Source: an uncultured Gemmataceae bacterium (lineage in GTDB: Bacteria; Planctomycetota; Planctomycetia; Gemmatales; Gemmataceae). From it: 53,823 nucleotides of DNA. The DNA is taken from the NCBI GenBank assembly GCA_937923405.1, contig CALDUY010000040.1, positions 1 through 53,823 of the forward strand, given 5' to 3'. The translations under genes and the position numbers were made by a program. Positions 45,807 through 53,823 of this stretch are shown here, one piece after another; within the stretch, counting starts at the first letter, position 1; every line of letters starts with the position of its first letter. Under the pieces are notes generated by a model. It saw nothing but the letters and a program-made list of their open reading frames with translations, did no database searches and had not been told where the DNA came from.

Positions 45807-46913
45807 TTACTCCGCGCTGGCGGCCTGTTGGCGACCCTTGCGACCTGTTGGGACTGGGGCAGGCTCCTCGAAATCTGGCTCCTCTTCCACTTCGCCGTTC
45901 TCCAGAGTTAGTGGAGTAAGCAGATTGCGTTTCTCCAAAATTTTACGCGTCAGTTCGTCCATCAGTGTGGAATTCTCGCGAAGGTATTCCTTGGCCTTCT
46001 CGGTGCCGTTGCCCAACCCGACCTCCCCGTAGTAGAGCCAGTTGCCTTTCTTGTCGATGATCTTGTCTTCCAGCCCCAGGATCAAAATGTCGCCTTCCTT
46101 GCTGATGCCATTGTCGAACATCAACTCGAATTTAGCCTGGCGGAACGGCGGAGCGACTTTATTCTTGACCACCTTGACGGCAACCTCACTACCGACCGTT
46201 TCATCACCTCGCTTGATCTGACCAGCCTTGCGCACTTCCATGCGGACGCTGCTGTAGAACTTCAGAGCCAGTCCTCCCGAAGTCGTCTCGGGGCTGCCGA
46301 AGAAGACGCCGACTTTCTGGCGAATTTGATTGATGAAGATCATGCAAGTGCGGGTCCGCGAGATAAGCGGATTCAGGATCCGCAGGGCCTGGCTCATCAA
46401 TCGCGCCTGGAGGCCAACGTGGGTGTCGCCGATCTCACCATCGACCTCGGCCTTGGGCACAAGGGCGGCCACGGAGTCGACGACGATAATGTCGACGGCG
46501 TTGGACTTGGTCAACATCTCAGCGATGCGAAGCGCCTCTTCAGCGTTGGCAGGCTGACTGACTAGGAGATTCTCCAAATCGACGCCAATGCGTTTGGCCC
46601 AGGAGGGATCCAGGGCATGCTCGGCATCGATGTACGCCGCCACGCCTCCCTCGCGCTGAGCCGCCGCCACCGCGTGCAGGGCGATTGTCGTCTTACCGCT
46701 GGACTCGTTGCCATAAATCTCAATGATGCGGCCCCGCGGTAGACCGCGACCCCCCAGCGCGATGTCGAGGCTCAGCGATCCTGTCGAGATCCCCTGAATT
46801 TCAATCGCTGACTTTTCTCCCAAGCGCATAATCGCGCCTTTGGCGATGTCTTTTTCGATTTGTTGCAAAACATTCTTCAACTCACGCTCACGATCCTTCG
46901 AGAGTTCCGCCAT
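45807..46913 (-). CDS. recA: Recombinase RecA
   Basis: A 368-residue RecA. Visible: GRGLPRGRIIEIYGNESSGK, with Walker A GNESSGKTT (Pro to Asn compared with the usual GPESSGKTT), Walker B region DIIVVDSVAALVP, loop L1/L2 parts FINQIRQKVGVFFGSPETTS and GGLALKFYSSVRMEVRKAG, and an acidic C terminus. It performs homologous recombination and the DNA-damage response. ATG 46913 was chosen; the frame upstream to 46925 is only four codons longer. Confidence 0.97.
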   Translation of the reverse strand: MAELSKDRERELKNVLQQIEKDIAKGAIMRLGEKSAIEIQGISTGSLSLDIALGGRGLPRGRIIEIYGNESSGKTTIALHAVAAAQREGGVAAYIDAEHALDPSWAKRIGVDLENLLVSQPANAEEALRIAEMLTKSNAVDIIVVDSVAALVPKAEVDGEIGDTHVGLQARLMSQALRILNPLISRTRTCMIFINQIRQKVGVFFGSPETTSGGLALKFYSSVRMEVRKAGQIKRGDETVGSEVAVKVVKNKVAPPFRQAKFELMFDNGISKEGDILILGLEDKIIDKKGNWLYYGEVGLGNGTEKAKEYLRENSTLMDELTRKILEKRNLLTPLTLENGEVEEEPDFEEPAPVPTGRKGRQQAASAE

Positions 46914-47046
46914 GCTAGCCCTCACTCGTCAAGTGTGTTATGCGTCCCTGAGACGCGATGGAGGATCGATTCGGTATCTGAACAACAGTATAATAAAAAC
47001 ATCGTTCGGCTCAAGGCTGGTAGGTGAGAATCGTGGACAGTGAGGG

Positions 47047-48447
47047 TCAGTTGGTGTCCAGCGGTTGCCCAGCTTCCGCCAGGAGCCGTGTCACCAAAGC
47101 ACGCGCTTGTCCTTGATTGTCGATGACACGGTCGAGTTGGGCCTCACGCACTTTGTCGAGCAAATCACGAAAGATCGGCCCCTGGGGAATGCCCATCTGG
47201 AGCAGATCGTTGCCCGTCAGCAGTGGTGGCGGAGCCAACTCCCCGGAAGTGGTCCACTCCGCTCGCATGCGTTCGGCGAATTCGACATGGTCCAAGCTAC
47301 GACCGCTGGCCAGAGCATCGGCGCGATGCAGGGCCAACAGTTCGTCGATCCCCTTGTGAACCAACAAAGTTTTCAGCTTGGCCGGACGCATTCGCGGGGC
47401 CTCGCACAGCACTTGATGTTTCTCGACCAGCCATTCAATCCGTTCGCGTTCCTCGTTGGAGAAACGCAAGCGGTGAGCGATTTCGCCAGCTACACGACGT
47501 CCAACGTGTTCATGGCCGTAGAAGGTGTACCGATCGGGGGTGCGACCTACGGTGCGCGGCTTGCCCACGTCGTGCAACAGCGCCGCCATCGCCAGCGGAA
47601 CCGAGGGGTTTTCGCCGAGCAGATGCAGCACCTTCAAAACATGATCCCATAAGTCCGTCTCGGCGACGCCGGGCTTACCGGGGGGCGGCAGCGCCGGACG
47701 GTCCGCACTGGGAAAACCGTAGGGCAGGCCGACCATCGGAACTAGTTCGGGCAAGACGACGGCGGCCAATCCCAGGTTCATGAATAGGGCCATGCCTCGC
47801 GCTCGGTTGGCATCGACCAGGATTTTGCGCAACTCCTCGGCAATGCGTTCGGCGCTAACGCCCTGGCTCATCAGCGGTGCCATGCGGATCATCGATTCCG
47901 CGGTCAGAGGTTCGATCTCCAGGCCGAACCGGGCTGCCAATCGCACACCGCGCAGTATTCGCAAACGATCCTCGCGGAAGCGTTCGTAGGGGTTGCCGAT
48001 CGCTCGTAAACGTCGGGCTTGCAAATCCTCCTGGCCGCCGACGTAATCGATCAATCTCTGAGTTAACGGATCGAAAAACATGCCGTTGATAGTGAAGTCG
48101 CGGCGTTTGGCATCCTCTTCGGCGTTAGAGTAAACCACTTGTTCGGGACGGCGGCCGTCGACATAGATCCCATCGCTACGGAACGTGGCGACTTGAATAT
48201 TGTTGCGGCCTCGTCCGAGAACTTCGATGACACCGAACGCTGCACCGATGGCCACGGTGCGTGGAAAGATCGCCTGCACTTGCTCGGGGCGTGCTGAGGT
48301 GGCGACGTCGTAATCCTTGGGCACTAGGCCTAGCAGTTCATCGCGGACGCAGCCGCCGGCCCAGAGGGCTTCATGGCCGTGCTCACGCAAGGTCTGAACT
48401 ACATACAGAGCAAACTCACGAGGGCTTGGCCTCGTCATTGACGGCAT
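47047..48447 (-). CDS. CCA-adding enzyme / poly(A) polymerase family
   Basis: A 466-residue class II nucleotidyltransferase. The catalytic motif ALWAGGCVRDELLG with the Asp pair of PKDYDVATSA, the RRDFTINGMFFDPL motif, and an HD domain (MAALLHDVGKPRTVG) are visible. It adds CCA to tRNA ends or poly(A) to RNA; the sequence alone does not separate these. The start overlaps rsmD by 32 bases, so it is translationally coupled. AGGGGACCAGTG supports ATG 48447. Confidence 0.93.
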   Translation of the reverse strand: MPSMTRPSPREFALYVVQTLREHGHEALWAGGCVRDELLGLVPKDYDVATSARPEQVQAIFPRTVAIGAAFGVIEVLGRGRNNIQVATFRSDGIYVDGRRPEQVVYSNAEEDAKRRDFTINGMFFDPLTQRLIDYVGGQEDLQARRLRAIGNPYERFREDRLRILRGVRLAARFGLEIEPLTAESMIRMAPLMSQGVSAERIAEELRKILVDANRARGMALFMNLGLAAVVLPELVPMVGLPYGFPSADRPALPPPGKPGVAETDLWDHVLKVLHLLGENPSVPLAMAALLHDVGKPRTVGRTPDRYTFYGHEHVGRRVAGEIAHRLRFSNEERERIEWLVEKHQVLCEAPRMRPAKLKTLLVHKGIDELLALHRADALASGRSLDHVEFAERMRAEWTTSGELAPPPLLTGNDLLQMGIPQGPIFRDLLDKVREAQLDRVIDNQGQARALVTRLLAEAGQPLDTN

Positions 48448-49039
48448 CACTGGTCCCCTGGCTGGGTTCGGGCGAGGGCGGTTTCACCCAGAATAGCAGA
48501 TGATTCCGACCGTAGATACGTTCGTCCCAGGCTTCTCGTTGAGGAAGACGTTGGAGCATATCGGTCTTCTCAGCTTGGAGAATCAGCACACTATCCGGAT
48601 GCAGCCGCCCTTGCAAGATCTGAATCAGACGAAGCATGTCTTCGGAACGGCGTTCCAGATCGGGGAACGGCGGACTGAGAAAGACGTTGACCGGTTCCGC
48701 AGGAGCTTGCCAACGTTCCGCCCAGCGATAGACATCAGCACGCACCACCCGAGCCTGTGTCAGCCGAAACGCTTTGAAGTGTCTCTCCAGGTCATCGATG
48801 AGGCGAAAATCACGCTCGACGAAGGAGGCGGCACTAGCCCCGCGACTGATCGCTTCCATGCCGACGACGCCGGTGCCGGCGAAGACATCGAAAAACGGCC
48901 GTCCTGGGACCGCGTTGCCGAGGATGCTGAAGAGAGCTTCTCGGGCCCGTTGCGGCGTGGGGCGCAGGTTGGGGCTGACTTCACAAACGAGCTTCCGTCC
49001 GCGTAGGGAGCCGGAGACGATTCGTAACTGAGTGCGCAT
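48416..49039 (-). CDS. rsmD: 16S rRNA guanine-N2 methyltransferase RsmD-like
   Basis: A 207-residue Rossmann-fold methyltransferase. RIVSGSLRGRKL at the start and RPTPQRAREALFSILGN are classical RsmD; the SAM loop is FDVFAGTGVVGMEAISRGAS. The catalytic motif IV is SPPF (VNVFLSPPFPDL) instead of the usual DPPF/Y. It would methylate G966 of 16S rRNA; the changed motif IV may alter the reaction. It overlaps the nucleotidyltransferase gene. Confidence 0.9.
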   Translation of the reverse strand: MRTQLRIVSGSLRGRKLVCEVSPNLRPTPQRAREALFSILGNAVPGRPFFDVFAGTGVVGMEAISRGASAASFVERDFRLIDDLERHFKAFRLTQARVVRADVYRWAERWQAPAEPVNVFLSPPFPDLERRSEDMLRLIQILQGRLHPDSVLILQAEKTDMLQRLPQREAWDERIYGRNHLLFWVKPPSPEPSQGTSDAVNDEAKPS

Positions 49040-49190
49040 GAGCAGATCCTATTCATTTCGGGGATGCCGCAAGCAAAGCAGATCGACAGCGGGTTGACAA
49101 GAGATCGAGGTCAGGCAATTGCCGGTTTCTCGTTGGGCTTCTACGTTAGCACCCAACGAGATCCGCGATCCGCACCCGGAGATGTTGTCG

Positions 49191-50618
49191 ATGTCCACAC
49201 GCGCGAAACTATCGGTGATGATGTTCCTCGAATTCTTTATCTGGGGAGCATGGCTACCGCTCATCTTTGGTTATTTGCCCAGCCTCGGCTACTCGGGAGA
49301 TACTCCTCCAGAGGGACTGAAGGGGTTGCCCGAATCGATTGCTTGGTTATTCAGTGAGCAGGCAATGATTATTAACGCCTTTTTCATCTCGGCGTTGGTT
49401 GCTCTCTTTTTCAGTACGCAGTTCGCGGATCGGACGTTCTCCGCAGAGCGCTTCCTAGCCTTCAGTCACCTGGTGGGCGGTCTGGCGATGCTCGGCTTGT
49501 TTTTCATTCGCAAGCCGTCGGCGACGGAGCCGGCCCCGTTCTGGCCCTTCTTCGGGCTGATGTTGTTGCACTCGCTCTTCTACGTTCCGACCATCTCGAT
49601 CACCAACTCGATCGCCTTCGCCAACTTAAAAGATCCGCAACGGGATTTTGGGCGAGTGCGATTATGGGGAACGATCGGCTGGATCGCGGCGGCCTGGCCG
49701 TTCGTCTTCATTCTGGTCGATTGGGACAAAGTGGAAGCGGCCAATCCGTCCGGACTGGTGGAATGGCTGAAGACCGCCCTCAATCCCGACAACGCCAAAA
49801 CTGGTGCCGCCTTCCGAGCCGCTACGGCGTACACCTTCATCGCTTCCGGCGCTGCTTCGTTGTTGCTGGCGTTGTTCAGCTTATTCCTACCACACACGCC
49901 GCCCAAGCCGGCCTCGGCGGGGGGCGAAAGCCTCGCCTGGTTGGAAGCGGTCAAACTGCTTCGTCATCCGTTCGTCCTGGTGTTATTTCTTGTCACCTTT
50001 ATCGATGCCGCCGTGCATCAGTACTACTTCGTGTGGACGGAACGCTACCTCACGGGACCAGTCAACTTCACCGAGGCCAACACGGGGGTCGGCATCGCTC
50101 CTAATTGGGTCATGCCGATCATGAGTATTGGTCAAATCGCCGAGATTTTCACAATGGCCTTTTTGGGCTACGTTCTCAAAACCCTGGGTTGGCGAATGAC
50201 GATGTTGATCGGCATCCTCGGACATGCGGGTCGCTTTGCCGTCTTTGCCTTTCTGCCCAATCCTGTGCTGGCGGTCCTCGTGAACGTGTTGCACGGCATC
50301 TGCTACGCCTTCTTTTTCGCGACGGTCTACATCTTCGTCGACGAGTTCTTCCCCAAGGATGCCCGCTCCAGTGCCCAAGGGCTATTCAACACGCTGATTC
50401 TCGGTCTTGGTCCGATCGCCTCGAATACCGTAGCCCCGTTCATCGGCAAACTGTTCACGCTCGATCCGGATCCGGCGAACACCGTGTACGATTTTGGCCA
50501 GATCTTCCGGATTCCGCTGTATGCGGCCCTGATCGCGGCGGCGTTGCTGCTGGTGGCGTTTCATCCGCCCAAGCGAGCGGTGGACCAGAGCGGAGGCACG
50601 CCGACTCCAGCGCACTAA
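49191..50618 (+). CDS. NupG-like nucleoside MFS transporter
   Basis: A 475-residue membrane protein with 12 predicted helices, starting MSTRAKLSVMMFLEFFIWGA. The nucleoside:H+ symporter family pattern (FLEFFIWGAWLPLIFGYLPS, ISITNSIAFANLKDPQRDFG and RVRLWGTIGWIAAAWPF) is clear. ATG 49191 (GGAG 8 bases upstream) was preferred to 49182 or 49119. It probably imports nucleosides or a similar compound. Confidence 0.88.
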   Translation: MSTRAKLSVMMFLEFFIWGAWLPLIFGYLPSLGYSGDTPPEGLKGLPESIAWLFSEQAMIINAFFISALVALFFSTQFADRTFSAERFLAFSHLVGGLAMLGLFFIRKPSATEPAPFWPFFGLMLLHSLFYVPTISITNSIAFANLKDPQRDFGRVRLWGTIGWIAAAWPFVFILVDWDKVEAANPSGLVEWLKTALNPDNAKTGAAFRAATAYTFIASGAASLLLALFSLFLPHTPPKPASAGGESLAWLEAVKLLRHPFVLVLFLVTFIDAAVHQYYFVWTERYLTGPVNFTEANTGVGIAPNWVMPIMSIGQIAEIFTMAFLGYVLKTLGWRMTMLIGILGHAGRFAVFAFLPNPVLAVLVNVLHGICYAFFFATVYIFVDEFFPKDARSSAQGLFNTLILGLGPIASNTVAPFIGKLFTLDPDPANTVYDFGQIFRIPLYAALIAAALLLVAFHPPKRAVDQSGGTPTPAH

Positions 50619-50633
50619 ACGACAGAACGCGCC

Positions 50634-52283
50634 TCACGAGTCGTTCGCGGGGCGCAGCAACTTCGGTAACTGTTCCTCGTTCTTGTCTGCTTGCTTGTCA
50701 GGACTGTTTTGGAGCGGTTCAGGCAAGGTTGGCAGCGTGACAGGAGCGGTCGCGACGGGTTTGGCCTCGGCGGCGGTCGCTGGGCCGCCTCCTAGGAGCA
50801 TCATCAGGCGAATCTGGGCCTTGTTGTGTTCCTGGATTGCTTGTAGATGGTTGAAATGCGCCTGCTCCATATTGCGAATGGCCAGTAACACTTCGCTCGG
50901 CCCCGATGCCGAGAGGTTCGCCTCCATCCGCTTCTGACTCAACTCGTAGCTCTCGCCGGCCTGAACAATTTGGCTGGTCGCTAAGCCAATCTGTTCACGA
51001 CCGGCGAAGATGGTGTCACGCGCCTCCGTCACGCCGAGGGCCAACTTGTTCCGTACTTCGTCGTAGTTGTACATCGCCTGGGCTTGCTTGCTGCGAATCA
51101 CATTCCGTTTCGCCTCGGTCTGAGAGAGGTTGGTCAGATTCCAACGTACTTGCAGCCCGAAATCGAAACGGTTATCCCAGGCCAAGGAGGCACCTGGACC
51201 AGCCCCGAACAGCCCTTCACTGATGTTCGCCTGCACCGTGGGTAGGTAGTTGTATGGTCCGTAGGTCTTTTCGAGGGTGCGAGCCACGGTGTCTAGAATG
51301 GCCTGCATCTCCTGCACCCCGGGGCCGTTAGTGAACGATTTGGCGATCAGATCGCACGGTGGAGCGGAGGTGTCGACCAACTCGATCGGGGTGAGATGAT
51401 CGATGGGGTGCAGACAGGTGCCGGGGGGCAAACCGAGCAGATAGACCAGCTTGGCCGAGGCCGCGTTCGCCTTTTGCCTCAATCGAGAGGCCATTTGGTG
51501 GTGATTGATGAGCGAAGCCCGAATGGACTTGGTCATCGCGGCAAAGCCAGGTTCGGTCTTGGCCAACTTTTCAACGCGATCTAACAGGCGTTCTTCATAT
51601 TTTTCGATCTCACGAATCAACTTCTCGCCACGTCGGGCGGAGAGGAGATCGATGTAAGTAAGGCCGGCCTCCATCAGCACTTCGTTGTTGATTTGGCTGA
51701 GATCAGCGCGATTCTGCCAGATGCGGCGCTCCAACTCGATCAGCTGAAAGACCCCCTCACGCAGGTCGAGGTCGCTGGAAATTTGCAGGCCGGGATACAG
51801 CGCTCCGAACGACGAGTGCAGGAGGCTGCCATCGAACTGCTGGATGCCGCCCTCATGGCGATAATAAGCAATACCAGCGTAGACATTGGGCATCCAGCCC
51901 GTCAATCCCTGCTGCAGCGTCATTTCGCTCTCGCGGAGCCTCTCTCGGGCGGCGGCGATGCGCGGATTATGCTGTTCGGCCAGTCGCAGCACGACATCAA
52001 GCGTAATCGGGATCTCTTTTGGAGCGATATTCTGCTCAGCGGTAGGGGTGGGCAGTGTTGCCGGGGCCGCCTGCTGCATCGTCGCCGAGGTGGGAATCAA
52101 CTCGGCCTTGGGTTCTGCCTGCTGGATCTTACGAGTCGCAGCAGGGGGCAACAGATGCTCGGGCGACGTCGGATAGCTATGGTACTGATAAGTTAGGGCA
52201 CTGCAACCAATCCCGCCAGCACACACGCCTGCCACGAGCCAACGTGGCAATCGCCGGCAACGAAGATGGGTAAGACGTGGCAT
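50634..52283 (-). CDS. TolC-type outer membrane efflux protein
   Basis: A 549-residue outer membrane factor. The N terminus carries a signal (RRLPRWLVAGVCAGGIGCSA) with a Cys that may be lipidated. The body has the two TolC-like repeats of long helices (ITLDVVLRLAEQHNPRIAAA with GWMPNVYAG, and YLPTVQANISEGLFG with QVRWNLTNLSQTEAKRNVIR). It forms the exit duct of a tripartite efflux or secretion system; no inner-membrane partner is in the window. The C terminus is Pro/Gln-rich. Confidence 0.9.
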   Translation of the reverse strand: MPRLTHLRCRRLPRWLVAGVCAGGIGCSALTYQYHSYPTSPEHLLPPAATRKIQQAEPKAELIPTSATMQQAAPATLPTPTAEQNIAPKEIPITLDVVLRLAEQHNPRIAAARERLRESEMTLQQGLTGWMPNVYAGIAYYRHEGGIQQFDGSLLHSSFGALYPGLQISSDLDLREGVFQLIELERRIWQNRADLSQINNEVLMEAGLTYIDLLSARRGEKLIREIEKYEERLLDRVEKLAKTEPGFAAMTKSIRASLINHHQMASRLRQKANAASAKLVYLLGLPPGTCLHPIDHLTPIELVDTSAPPCDLIAKSFTNGPGVQEMQAILDTVARTLEKTYGPYNYLPTVQANISEGLFGAGPGASLAWDNRFDFGLQVRWNLTNLSQTEAKRNVIRSKQAQAMYNYDEVRNKLALGVTEARDTIFAGREQIGLATSQIVQAGESYELSQKRMEANLSASGPSEVLLAIRNMEQAHFNHLQAIQEHNKAQIRLMMLLGGGPATAAEAKPVATAPVTLPTLPEPLQNSPDKQADKNEEQLPKLLRPANDS

Positions 52284-52332
52284 CGAGGCGGCCTCCGAGG
52301 CGCGGGGCGCGATCTAGTCGGACACACCGGAT

Positions 52333-53823
52333 TCATCGGCCAAGCGGCGGCGGTGACTTTGTCGATTGTGCCGATTGTTCCAGCGCCTGTGCGATGGCGT
52401 CGACGTCGTACACGCAGCCTCCCCAAGTTCCGCCAGAGACGCGCTGCAATGCCGCCCATAGCCGGGTATCGTCGGGCAAGCCATCGTCCGCGCAGAGGTC
52501 GGAACGCGGTGGACGCGCGGCAAGAAGGGCGGCTCCATCTTCGGGGGCCACTTCCGAACCAGCCACGCCGACGTAGTCGATGCTACCTACCAGATTTACG
52601 CGGTCGATGACGATGCGGATCAGATCCCCGTCGCGTAGCTTTCCGATGGGGCCGCCTGCCAACGCCTCGGGGCCGATGTGGCCGATGCACGCTCCCGTCG
52701 ACACGCCCGAGAAGCGCGCGTCCGTCAGCAAGGCGACGTGTTTGCCGAAACTGAGATGCTTCAACGCTGAAGTAACCTGATAGGTTTCTTCCATGCCGGA
52801 ACCCATCGGGCCGCGACAGATCAGCACCATCACGTCGCCGGGTTGGATTGCGTGGTTCTTGATCGCCGCGATAGCAGCTCGTTCACTGGTGAAAACACGA
52901 GCCGGGCCAGTCTTGCGGTAGACCCCGTCGGCATCGACCACGCTAGGATCGATGGCAGTGCTTTTGATGACCGAGCCTTCCGGAGCGAGATTGCCGCGTG
53001 GAAAGGTCACCGTCGAGGTAAGCCCGCGTGCCCGCGCTCGATCGGGGGGCAGAATCACGTCGTCGGGATCGACCCCATCGCGCACTTTTAGGATCTCCCT
53101 CATTCGTAATCGGCGTGACGAGCCTTCCCACCAGTCGAGCAGAGTATCGAGTGTTTCGCCAGCGACAGTGCGAACGCGAGTGTCGAGCAAGTTCAATCGC
53201 CGCAAGTGCAGCATGACTTCGGGCACGCCTCCCGCGAGGAAGACCAGTACTGTCGGATGACCGACCGGTCCGTTAGGCAGAGCGTCCACCAGTCGCGGCA
53301 CCGAGCGGTTGATTTCACTCCAGTCTTCAACGGTCGGTCGGCGCAAGCGGGCCTGATGAGCGATGGCGGGGATGTGCAACAGCAGATTGGTCGAACCTCC
53401 AAAGGCGGCATGTACGATCATGGCATTGCGAACGGCGGCGTCAGTGAGTAGTTCGCGGGTCGTCAGGCCAAGCTGGTGCAGGCGAGCCAGTGCCCGAGCC
53501 GAGCGCCGAGCCATGTCTCGCCAGACCGGTTGTCCCGACGGAGCCAAAGCCGAATGCGGTAAGGATAGGCCAAGAGCTTCGCCGACCACCTGAGCCGTCG
53601 CCGCTGTGCCGAGGAACTGGCATCCGCCCCCCGGCGAACCACACGCCTTGCACCCCAACTCGGCGGCTTCTTCGAGCGTCAGCAGTCCATGCGCGAACCG
53701 TGCGCCAATCGTCTGGACCTTGCCCGCGTCTTCACCGTCCGAGGGGGGCAACGTCACGCCTCCGGGAACCAACACGCAGGGCAGATCGTGCGTGCCGGCC
53801 AGGGCCATCATCATCGCCGGCAA
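52333..53823 (-). CDS. IlvD/Edd family dehydratase, YjhG type (partial)
   Basis: The C-terminal 496 residues of a dehydratase whose start lies past the right edge; the frame is open to the window end. Visible: ACGSPGGGCQFLGTAATAQV with the cluster-binding Cys, LPHSALAPSGQPVW, AFGGSTNLLLHIPAIAHQ and TDARFSGVSTGACIGHIGPE near the end. The GGGCQFLGTAAT form is closest to the YjhG/YagF branch, which includes D-xylonate dehydratases, rather than to dihydroxy-acid dehydratase itself. It uses an iron-sulfur cluster to remove water from sugar acids. The residue count is a minimum. Confidence 0.9.
   Translation of the reverse strand: MPAMMMALAGTHDLPCVLVPGGVTLPPSDGEDAGKVQTIGARFAHGLLTLEEAAELGCKACGSPGGGCQFLGTAATAQVVGEALGLSLPHSALAPSGQPVWRDMARRSARALARLHQLGLTTRELLTDAAVRNAMIVHAAFGGSTNLLLHIPAIAHQARLRRPTVEDWSEINRSVPRLVDALPNGPVGHPTVLVFLAGGVPEVMLHLRRLNLLDTRVRTVAGETLDTLLDWWEGSSRRLRMREILKVRDGVDPDDVILPPDRARARGLTSTVTFPRGNLAPEGSVIKSTAIDPSVVDADGVYRKTGPARVFTSERAAIAAIKNHAIQPGDVMVLICRGPMGSGMEETYQVTSALKHLSFGKHVALLTDARFSGVSTGACIGHIGPEALAGGPIGKLRDGDLIRIVIDRVNLVGSIDYVGVAGSEVAPEDGAALLAARPPRSDLCADDGLPDDTRLWAALQRVSGGTWGGCVYDVDAIAQALEQSAQSTKSPPPLGR

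Noticed and set aside
1..53823. CRISPR array, rRNA or tRNA genes
   Set aside because: No regularly spaced repeats with spacers and no rRNA- or tRNA-like stretches were seen by eye; tRNA could be missed without a folding program.

Overview
The window suggests a planctomycete, most likely of the Gemmataceae/Gemmatales type. An ECF sigma factor is coupled to a Ser/Thr kinase with TPR repeats (514-2908), there is a DUF1559 pseudopilin-like protein (28801-29685) and a TIGR03067-type lipocalin-like protein (28242-28700), and many small secreted proteins and lipoproteins are present. I recognised these families by eye; no database search was run. No rRNA, tRNA or CRISPR array was seen.

The window has two parts. 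Positions 1 to about 26,000 are accessory DNA and look like an integrated mobile element whose left end lies outside the window. From the right end inward it holds: a frameshifted tyrosine integrase (24818-25950) convergent with an excisionase-like HTH gene (24271-24867); a small-gene operon (22338-24089); a beta-grasp/winged-helix protein (21386-22078); a partition-like coiled-coil protein (19860-21221); an AAA ATPase flanked by a perfect 18-bp inverted repeat (18798-19652); a RepA-like replicative helicase (16586-18091) followed at once by six copies of the 10-mer GGTTTTCTGG, a candidate replication origin; an HNH protein (15862-16173); and then, from 15 kb down to 5.5 kb, a densely packed leftward array of small genes. 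That array includes a full-length ArdC antirestriction protein (14071-14997), a RuvB-like AAA ATPase with an HTH partner, a second tyrosine recombinase (9941-10843), a thioredoxin and a second, shorter ArdC-like metallopeptidase. At the far left is the sigma factor/kinase operon, divergent from a lipoprotein and a membrane-anchored coiled-coil protein.

The most striking feature of the element is a 15-bp sequence, consensus TAGCGTCATTGTACC, found ten times. Each copy lies 22 to 58 bases upstream of a start codon and in the same orientation as the gene it precedes. The ten copies head transcription units that together hold about 23 genes, including both ArdC-like genes, the RuvB-like gene and the excisionase-like gene. 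In several places the stop codon of the previous gene is part of, or touches, the copy. It may be a dedicated promoter or operator of an element-wide regulon, or a recombination joint between gene cassettes. Three genes of the element (7569-8266, 23257-23480, 24818-25950) each carry one single-base frameshift, so the element may be decaying or the assembly may have local errors.

From about 26,200 to the right end the content looks chromosomal: DUF1990 protein, MFS transporters, an FlgI-like lipoprotein, SMC, the GTPase Der, an MgtE-like CBS/membrane protein, a ceramidase-like enzyme, a sugar isomerase-like TIM barrel, an HtrA-like protease, RecA, a CCA-adding enzyme/poly(A) polymerase homologue, RsmD, a nucleoside-symporter-like MFS protein, a TolC-type outer membrane protein and a partial IlvD/YjhG-type dehydratase. 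These genes are full length apart from the window-edge dehydratase, a hydrolase remnant (28069-28257) and a truncated MarR gene (30303-30515).
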